This document shows, one piece after another, positions 59,801 through 64,000 of a DNA stretch of 64,000 nt. The notes under the pieces were generated by a model. That model had not been told where the DNA came from. It saw nothing but the letters and a program-made list of their open reading frames with translations, and searched no databases. Numbering within the stretch: the first letter of the stretch is position 1; every line of letters starts with the position of its first letter. The DNA comes from G963674685 sp964591275. GTDB taxonomy: Bacteria; Lernaellota; Lernaellaia; JACKCT01. The position numbers were made by a program, and so were the translations under genes. The stretch is from positions 62,001-126,000 of the forward strand of contig CAZQAE010000004.1 in NCBI GenBank assembly GCA_964591275.1, in the 5' to 3' direction.

Positions 59801-61640
59801 TTTCCAAAAGGGGAAGGCTCGCGCCGTGGGACTCAAAGAGTTCGTTCACGTAGGCGAGATAGTCATCATAACGGTCCATGGATTCGGCCTGTCGACGGAG
59901 CTCGGCCAGATGATCTCTCGCGTCCTCAACGGACAGGGCGGCGTAATCCACCTCGGGGACAATGAGTTCGGGTTCCGGCTCTGGCTCCGGTTCCGGTTCA
60001 GGTTCCGGTTCCGGTTCCGGCTCCGGTTCCGGTTCCGGTTCAGGTTCCGGCTCCGGTTCCGGTTCCGGTTCCGGTTCCGGTTCCGGTTCCGGCTCCGGTT
60101 CCGGTTCCGGTTCAGGCTCTGGCTCCGGTTCCGGCTCGACCTCGACCTCGACCTCGACGACTTCCGGTTCCTCTTGTGTTTCGGAGGAAATCGGACTCAG
60201 TTCATCCTCGTCATCTTCCAATTCGGCTGGGGTTTCGCTCAGACTTTCCTCGAAAGTGTCCGAGACGGGAGACAGCTCTTCATCCTCGTCCATCAGAACT
60301 TGATCTTCGTCGTCTGTGACGCCCGAATCGGACGGAGGGGCTTCTTCAATATCATCGGCTGTCTTTTCAGGCTCAGGGGAAGCAGCAGAGTCGAAAACAT
60401 CAACGTCCCCCAAGTCGTCCACGCTTCCCTGATGCTTGTCGGGAACATCCCACATGCTTTCTTCAATCGCGTCGGGAATTTCTTCGGATATTTCTCCGAC
60501 TTCGATTTCAATGGCCGGGGCGGTTTTATCCTCGGATTCCGGCTTTACATCGTCGGCGATAGCGTCAGCGGCTTCAGTTGCGGCCTCTTCGATCTGATCA
60601 TCGACCGCCACACTGGCGGCTTCATCCGTCGGCTCATCCACAAGCTCTTCATCAATAAAGTCTTCGTCCAGTTCAATTTCAATCTCTTGGCCGTCGTCTT
60701 CCTCTACTTCAATGACGGGTTCTTCCGGTTCTTCCGGCAAGTGTTCGAGTGTATTGATCGCGTACATGTTGCCCGGATCAAACTCGATAATCTGCGCGCA
60801 GGCTTCCCGGACTTTGTCGGATCTGTCGATTTTTTCATAAAGCACGCACACGCACTGCAAGGCCTCAATGGCCCGACCGTTTTGCCCAACGGCCCTGTAG
60901 GCTTCGGCCAGCATTCTCTGGATCGAAACGGAACCGGAAAAGTCTGTCTTGCCGGATTCGATTCTCTTGATGACCTTCTGGTAGTCGCCGGATTCCAAAT
61001 ATGTCGCAAGCAGTGGTTCGACGATTTTCACATTGTCGATACCTCGATCCATGAGGCCTTCAAACAGGCGCCTGCGTTCGTCCGGCTTTTTTTGCTTTTC
61101 AAAAACCTCCGCAGCTTTGAGAAACTCGTCGATAGCGTCCTGGGCGAATCCCTCATTGAGATAGCGCTGGCCGAGTTTGAGCCGACCAACGGGATTTTCA
61201 GAATTCAGATCGATGAGCATGCGAAACACGTCCAGGGCCTCTTTCATGCGCCCCGCTTTTTCATGAATCGCAGCAGCTTTTGTGTATTGAGAAACAACTT
61301 CGCCCATGAGACCGAGCTTTTGATATTGTTCGGCGAGCTTGATATAAACCTTGATCATATTGGGATCGATAACCAGGGCCTGCTTATATACGGCGACGGC
61401 CTTCGGATAGATACGTCGTTCGGCGTAGTCTTCGGCGACGGTGAGATATTGATTCAAAGCATTGAGCTTGTCCTCGCGCCGCAGATAGGCGTCCGCCAAC
61501 TTCAATCGCGCCCGCAGATCCGTCGGATCGTCCTGAGTCGCTTTGATTATCGACTCAAGCTCCACGTCCCTATCGGACGAAGTCATCGACTTGAGCTTGG
61601 AGAAAAAGGATTCCTTTTTCGGCTTCTTCGATGTCGCCAT
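53895..61640 (-). CDS. Giant soluble TPR protein with Glu-Pro linker
   Basis: The 2581-residue protein starts with AGGGGGCGCTA-ATG and has no signal or membrane helix, so it is cytoplasmic. TPR motifs (LRARLKLADAYLRREDKLNALNQYL; KAVAVYKQALVIDPNMIKVYIKLAEQY) occupy about residues 40-300. An acidic, Glu/Asp-rich stretch (about 300-495) and about 60 residues of alternating Glu-Pro (498-558) lead to a very long TPR array (about 560-2170) with near-regular 34-residue units and a repeated I-L-x-x-x-P/D-x-x-x-x-A-x-x-x-L pattern. A second acidic region (about 2170-2430) precedes a final TPR block. It would act as a large assembly scaffold or adaptor; partners unknown. It lies next to another TPR gene (63261), beyond aroQ and the peptidase. 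Confidence 0.85.
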   Translation of the reverse strand: MATSKKPKKESFFSKLKSMTSSDRDVELESIIKATQDDPTDLRARLKLADAYLRREDKLNALNQYLTVAEDYAERRIYPKAVAVYKQALVIDPNMIKVYIKLAEQYQKLGLMGEVVSQYTKAAAIHEKAGRMKEALDVFRMLIDLNSENPVGRLKLGQRYLNEGFAQDAIDEFLKAAEVFEKQKKPDERRRLFEGLMDRGIDNVKIVEPLLATYLESGDYQKVIKRIESGKTDFSGSVSIQRMLAEAYRAVGQNGRAIEALQCVCVLYEKIDRSDKVREACAQIIEFDPGNMYAINTLEHLPEEPEEPVIEVEEDDGQEIEIELDEDFIDEELVDEPTDEAASVAVDDQIEEAATEAADAIADDVKPESEDKTAPAIEIEVGEISEEIPDAIEESMWDVPDKHQGSVDDLGDVDVFDSAASPEPEKTADDIEEAPPSDSGVTDDEDQVLMDEDEELSPVSDTFEESLSETPAELEDDEDELSPISSETQEEPEVVEVEVEVEPEPEPEPEPEPEPEPEPEPEPEPEPEPEPEPEPEPEPEPEPEPEPEPEPEPEPEPELIVPEVDYAALSVEDARDHLAELRRQAESMDRYDDYLAYVNELFESHGASLPLLEIQRELAEAGDDNQSRIALTGQMAEAARADGQNDLYGQYLLELSDLAPGDIAVVEQLAAYYDENDPQKALPLYEKLAEDAADTENFEAAIEFASKILAHDPKRLDAREILVSAYIEQDRKEEAVEQLFSIAEQLGEEKPDDRTPEEVFRRILAIDESDQRALCAVKDFHIAAGENDEAIAILSRLCETAHSRDDNQDLEVRLREILDIEPDRLETIRALADLLQELGRNDEAATALMRLGEAANESEDYVAAEGYIARILDLHKGRIDAREMHADLLHKLDRKDDAIKQYFHLAGLHKQAGRNDEAVAALENVLALDDLNHDALKTLKDIYITSNQEDRAVETLLKLVDSTRSLGHDAQALGFLGEIAGLDPNHISARETIFEIHKGAGDMGAASGELIAISEIRKKAGDIDGAIRDLETALELQPNDTRATTRLHDLYIEAGRTDAVVSLLMIRLMANKEAGDDDAALVTADEIISLDGENIDVRIARKELLIKKQDVDATGAELLEIARLLTETDKLDEAERSLLEAVGILPGSTEIRSRLTEFYMDAGRSEDAIASLNNALTINEASKNDDQTRYLVDQILGLDDKHTGALKALVDLCVRQGDSDSAVKHLRRLSEISATEDRHEDAAAFLKQAADLSPADIEIREQLLSLARSTQDNEEEIRRLLELSTLYEQAGRIEDALDATVSVLALEPDIDDVLNRQVELYKKAENAALAIPVLFKIADIALEREDTERAESALVEALSIEENNVDTLTRLLRLHEDADDKDKAAEYLVKLADLKENLGEFDEALQYVRKLQDLAPGDIEAAQKALNLLDAAGPEDEFVAELLKILDLYKDQGREAEAIETARRVIGMRPADAKAHKSLKSLYVNVEDSEAAVAETIRFAKILIAENDLVAAADILKSALDIDPENEVVINGLFDLYSQFEDQEKSVHGLIALAAQARAANMPDTLEMSLEFVVELDPLHKKAQNELKHYYLDGDNPQKAIDLLFNYADALSKTDDKDGLSDALADIIELDDRNEFALWKLKQIALDENDVEQAVEYLNRLAAVLGERGDGDVETCLKEVADIDGANPASWRNLGDYYLRTQRTEDAVATLLSALSTLSDTLEDADREDWLREIIDIDPDNIEAWRSLKDIHISRDEKDQALEAAFAIAEICERTDNVADAENAWRDILGVDEHNKKARRRLAAQLRDNDREDEAVDELLILADQFIADEKYDEAVAVLQDVMNMGPRKSEALSKMKTAYDAQGLGDKSLEITRQLVELKIASGDLEEAENSLRDLAMAMPDDLNVRESLAKVLTDQNKVSEAVEEFLALADKAASREDREKEHHYLERIADLDPDNEKVQERLLAFFEGADDDEGRLKSIDQLLRISEAEGRTEEREALYHKRLMIAPQDPDTQNALANFYVETGQSDKASLLLFTLSDEFIAEGNFEVASELVNKITQIDPRNEEAHRRLVDLYLKGEMKDKALGELGALAELCLESGRLSEAETHIMRGLELDPDNDELTETQSRIADRIAEADGRIKDLFAKADAASATGQTAEAKALLERILEIDPHHEEVSKRINDLYYSEDLEVKPDAGEFFEDVQTEFQESGDVDIEWAGDKSKADAEPAELVEPAEPAEPAEPVEPVVKLTSGDDADKPELSESEVGDEMAKAEAAEATADELETQSEASESEIDLFAETPADKASEDIAEPESDDEEIPEEATIPEPVEPVVPVVEPEAPEDDIDLFAETPADEAPEQFAEPESDESAEARPSDAGEPDAEGLEVDDMLDDIFGPSDGDAEKPEGSDLLDGLMDDIGVQADAPIGEGLDSLVSEFRGMMTPEGVQDAEAHFSLGIAYQEMEQMEDAIAEFGKALALGDPEIEVQIAQQLAQCFMAQENWDQAAPYLEMALDVEYHGLADQERLDCMVDLGAAYEMLNEYKKALRVYREVDEMDADYRGVRNKIQKLSEKSDDDPDDNIGYV

Positions 61641-61710
61641 TAGCGCCCCCTGTCATCGCCTGCCGGGTGATCCCGATCAGCGTCGTCAATTTTATCCAGA
61701 TGATGGTTTC

Positions 61711-62775
61711 TTACAATCGTCTCAAACTTTTGTCGAGATTCGTAATTCGCTGACAACCTGTCGCCGTAACAACCAGAGTGTCTTCAATCCGAACGCCGAA
61801 ACGTCCCGGCAGATAAATGCCGGGTTCCACGGTAATAACCATGCCCTCTTTGGCGATGGTTTCGCTTTCTGAGTTCAGCCTCGGCGCTTCATGTACGTTC
61901 ATGCCGACGCCGTGACCAAGCCCATGTCCGAAATAATCCCCGTACCCGGCCTGGGAAATGAAATTTCTGGCGATGGCGTCCACGTCCTTGAGTCTGACGC
62001 CGGGCTTGAGTGCCTCTATGGCATTGGCCTGCGCCTCGCGCACGATGTCAAAAACCTTTTCTTCTTCTTGCCCAATGTCGCCGCAAGCGACCGTCACAGT
62101 CTGGTCGGAGCAATATCCCCTATACACGCACCCAAAGTCGATGACGATCAATTCCCCTTTTTCAATCAGCTTTGCCGAGGCGACTCCGTGAGGAAGCGAA
62201 CCACGATGACCCGAAGCGACGATAGTTTCAAAAGAGGGTCCTGATGCGCCGTTGCGCAGCATTCCAATTTCCAGCTCCGTGGCGACTTTTTTTTCGGATA
62301 CGCCGGGCCGGATGGTTTCGATGGCCTTTTGAAATCCCTTTTCGCTTATCAGCGCCGCCTCGCGCATTATATCGAGTTCGCTGGAATCTTTTTGCAAACG
62401 CAAATCGTCCAGCTTCGAACCCAGGGCAATAAATTCGACGTTCGGCATGGCTTTGGTCAGCAGCGCCTTTTGCCGCACGGTCAGCGTTTCATCTTCAAAA
62501 GCCAGAGTCTTAGCGCCCATGCCTTCCAAAGCGCTCGCGATGCTTTTGGTTTTATCGTTCGATATCCTGATTTCGAATTTTGCCTTCTGGTTTTCAGCCT
62601 GCGTTTTGTATCGGGAATCCGTAAGGAAAAACAGAGTCTCGCGACCGATGAGAAGGGCAGCTTCCGATCCGGTGAAACCTGACAGATAGCGTACATTGGC
62701 CATGTTCCATACAAGGATCGCGTCGGTGTTCGCATCAGCCAATAATTGTCCGGCATCTTTGAGTCGCTCGTTCAT
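61711..62775 (-). CDS. Xaa-Pro aminopeptidase (M24 metallopeptidase)
   Basis: The 354-residue protein has the creatinase-like N-domain (AILVWNMANVRYLSGFTGSEAALLIG) and the pita-bread catalytic domain with its metal ligands: Asp in IDFGCVYRGYCSDQTVTVA, His in FGHGLGHGVGMNVHEAP, and Glu in VITVEPGIYLPGRFGVRIED. It removes the N-terminal residue before proline in the cytoplasm. It starts by ATGA overlap with aroQ, so it is translationally coupled; aroQ-pepP-type pairing is a common arrangement, often followed by efp, but here the giant TPR gene follows. Confidence 0.92.
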   Translation of the reverse strand: MNERLKDAGQLLADANTDAILVWNMANVRYLSGFTGSEAALLIGRETLFFLTDSRYKTQAENQKAKFEIRISNDKTKSIASALEGMGAKTLAFEDETLTVRQKALLTKAMPNVEFIALGSKLDDLRLQKDSSELDIMREAALISEKGFQKAIETIRPGVSEKKVATELEIGMLRNGASGPSFETIVASGHRGSLPHGVASAKLIEKGELIVIDFGCVYRGYCSDQTVTVACGDIGQEEEKVFDIVREAQANAIEALKPGVRLKDVDAIARNFISQAGYGDYFGHGLGHGVGMNVHEAPRLNSESETIAKEGMVITVEPGIYLPGRFGVRIEDTLVVTATGCQRITNLDKSLRRL

Positions 62776-63245
62776 GATGATTCAACCTCCGAAATATTTT
62801 TCAAATAATCGACCGCAAAACGCAAAGCCAACAGGTATCCGTGATACCCAAGCCCCGTGATTTTCCCAACCGCCGCCGCAGCGATATAGGAGCCGCGTCG
62901 GAAAGTTTCCCGAGCTTCGGGATTGCTCAAATGCACTTCAATAGCCGGCGTGTCGATGCCGGCCAGGGCATCTCGAATGGCGATGGAGGTGTGCGTGTAA
63001 GCGCCCGCGTTGATGATGATAAAATCGGCATCGCGTCCGCTTTCGTGAAGGCGATCGATGATTTCGCCTTCGTGGTTGCTTTGAAAAAACCGCACTTCCA
63101 CATCAAGCTGCTTTGCCAGCGCCCCGATTTTGTTGTTGATGTCGTCCAGAGTATCGGTCCCATAGACTTTAGGCTCACGCGTTCCCAGAAGATTCAGATT
63201 AGGTCCGTTAATGACATCAATGACAGGCAATGACGCGTACCTCAC
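62772..63245 (-). CDS. aroQ: 3-dehydroquinate dehydratase, type II
   Basis: The 157-residue protein is full length for the dodecameric type II enzyme of the shikimate pathway. Visible motifs: INGPNLNLLGTREPKVYG (N16, R23, Y28 in the active site), NHEGEIIDRLHE, IINAGAYTHTSIAIRDAL, and IEVHLSNPEARETFR (catalytic His and substrate-binding Asn/Arg). It converts 3-dehydroquinate to 3-dehydroshikimate. The start is GTG 63245, with no clear ribosome site; the TPR gene ends 16 bases upstream on the same strand, so coupling with it is possible. Confidence 0.94.
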   Translation of the reverse strand: MRYASLPVIDVINGPNLNLLGTREPKVYGTDTLDDINNKIGALAKQLDVEVRFFQSNHEGEIIDRLHESGRDADFIIINAGAYTHTSIAIRDALAGIDTPAIEVHLSNPEARETFRRGSYIAAAAVGKITGLGYHGYLLALRFAVDYLKNISEVESS

Positions 63246-63260
63246 ACGTGACTAATGTGG

Positions 63261-64000
63261 TCAGTTTCTAATAGTTTTTCCCCGGCCAAACAAACGCTTG
63301 AAGAATCCGATAGGTTTGTCGCCATCGGATTTCGCCTTCGCCGACTTATCCACTGGCGTCGCATCGCCGTTTCCACCTGCTGCTTTAGAAGCCTTCCGGT
63401 CGTTGACTCCCGAGCGTTTTACTTCTTCAAGGGGTCTTGGTTCTTCGTCGAAAACTGTTTCCAGGTCGATGAGTTCGTCCGGCAGCAATTCGTCCCCCGA
63501 TTTGAACAGGGAATTGACATCGGCGATAACAAAGTCATCTCCCGTTGACTCATCTTCGTGTTGCATTTCTTTTTCCGGCAGTGCAGTCCCTTCCGACGCT
63601 CGCCTCGCGGACTGTTGTCCACGCGTGGGCAAAGGGGCACCCTCGCCGGTTTCCAGACGACGCCAAAGTTCAATGCAGTCTTTGTCCAGGGGGTCCTTAT
63701 CAAGACGCCTTTTTAATACTTTCATGGCGTCTTCATTGCGCCCCATGCGACCAAGCGCCAGCGTCAGACCGTAAGCTGCGGGGCCGTTATCGGGCAGTTT
63801 TTCAACAATCGGGGCCAGAATCCTGACCGCAGATTCCGATTTGCCCATGTCCGTATAAGTGAGGCCCAGGGCCTGTTGAATTGAAAGCGAACCGGGAAAA
63901 ATGTCCAACCCGTTCTTTGCCGTATCCACTGCATTGTCCAACATGTCGTTTTCCCGGTACAGATCTGCAAGGCGCGTATAAATGTGCGCCGCTCCGCCCT
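63261..64000 (-). CDS. TPR protein, 5' part beyond the window
   Basis: The frame is open up to the right edge: upstream of ATG 63944 it reads GAAHIYTRLADLYREND without a stop, so the gene extends outside. About 246 residues are visible. The first 90 are TPR units (HIYTRLADLYRENDMLDNAV, LGLTYTDMGKSESAVRILAP, GLTLALGRMGRNEDAMKVL); then comes a disordered, charged region, a small acidic segment (DDFVIADVNSLFKSGDELLPDELIDLE) and a basic tail (KPIGFFKRLFGRGKTIRN). No signal is visible in this part. Its proximity to the 2581-residue TPR gene suggests a related function. Confidence 0.8.
   Translation of the reverse strand, partial: GGAAHIYTRLADLYRENDMLDNAVDTAKNGLDIFPGSLSIQQALGLTYTDMGKSESAVRILAPIVEKLPDNGPAAYGLTLALGRMGRNEDAMKVLKRRLDKDPLDKDCIELWRRLETGEGAPLPTRGQQSARRASEGTALPEKEMQHEDESTGDDFVIADVNSLFKSGDELLPDELIDLETVFDEEPRPLEEVKRSGVNDRKASKAAGGNGDATPVDKSAKAKSDGDKPIGFFKRLFGRGKTIRN

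Noticed and set aside
59637..61643. Long plus-strand open frame opposite the giant TPR gene
   Set aside because: Its Arg/Phe repeats are the antisense of the Glu-Pro codon repeat, and codon use and TPR periodicity support the minus strand.

Overview
The window looks like a contig from an uncultured, mid-GC (low to mid 50s by eye), Gram-negative bacterium of a deltaproteobacterial or Myxococcota-like grade. The evidence is indirect: nine lipoproteins with a lipobox followed by an aspartate-rich linker, Cys-rich modules and beta-propeller exoproteins of the type seen in predatory or soil deltaproteobacterial lineages, and a large TPR scaffold. No rRNA or tRNA was found, so the placement is tentative. 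A run of ten Ns at 29176-29185 shows that this is a scaffold with a join.

Layout. 1-10.6 kb is chromosomal: a partial gene at the left edge, a secreted membrane-anchored protein followed by a large GT-C-type membrane protein, a four-helix holin-like protein, a nitrilase-family amidohydrolase, an AT-richer GT39-like glycosyltransferase, an Asp-rich lipoprotein, a CheY-like receiver and comF. 10.8-26.3 kb is a compact, all-plus-strand virion-type cluster: portal, scaffold-like protein, P22-type coat protein, a GT4-GT2 glycosyltransferase fusion, head-tail connector, tail terminator, tail tube, a 1135-residue tail or adhesin protein, a hub-like protein, a short frameshifted structural gene, a tail-assembly chaperone pair joined by a canonical A-AAA-AAC -1 frameshift site, and a very short tape measure protein. 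rdgC follows. No terminase, integrase, repressor, replication or lysis gene is visible, and the cluster sits between comF and rdgC. This resembles a gene transfer agent or another domesticated particle more than an intact prophage. Most of its intergenic gaps contain seven-base tandem repeats, the largest being 23 heptamers at 23651-23811.

27.8-53.8 kb is again chromosomal: an AT-rich multi-pass membrane protein beside the assembly gap, a stand-alone threonyl-tRNA synthetase editing domain, an Lcl-domain protein, a series of Asp-linker lipoproteins (Cys-rich modules, CrtC/AttH-like lipocalin, beta-propeller), a NapH-like ferredoxin plus an HMA-like partner, an hsp20-lon operon whose Lon has a histone-like lysine-rich tail, a CCA-adding/poly(A) polymerase-family gene, serS and an FadH-type Fe-S flavoenzyme.

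53.9-64 kb is a minus-strand block: aroQ and an M24 Xaa-Pro peptidase overlap by ATGA, a 2581-residue soluble TPR protein with an approximately 60-residue Glu-Pro linker follows, and a second TPR protein runs off the right edge. Dispersed repeats recur across the window: REP-like hairpins beginning TGTAGGAGCG, a roughly 140-bp element with inverted ends (3.8 kb and 48.5 kb), and a short repeat that has entered a lipoprotein reading frame.
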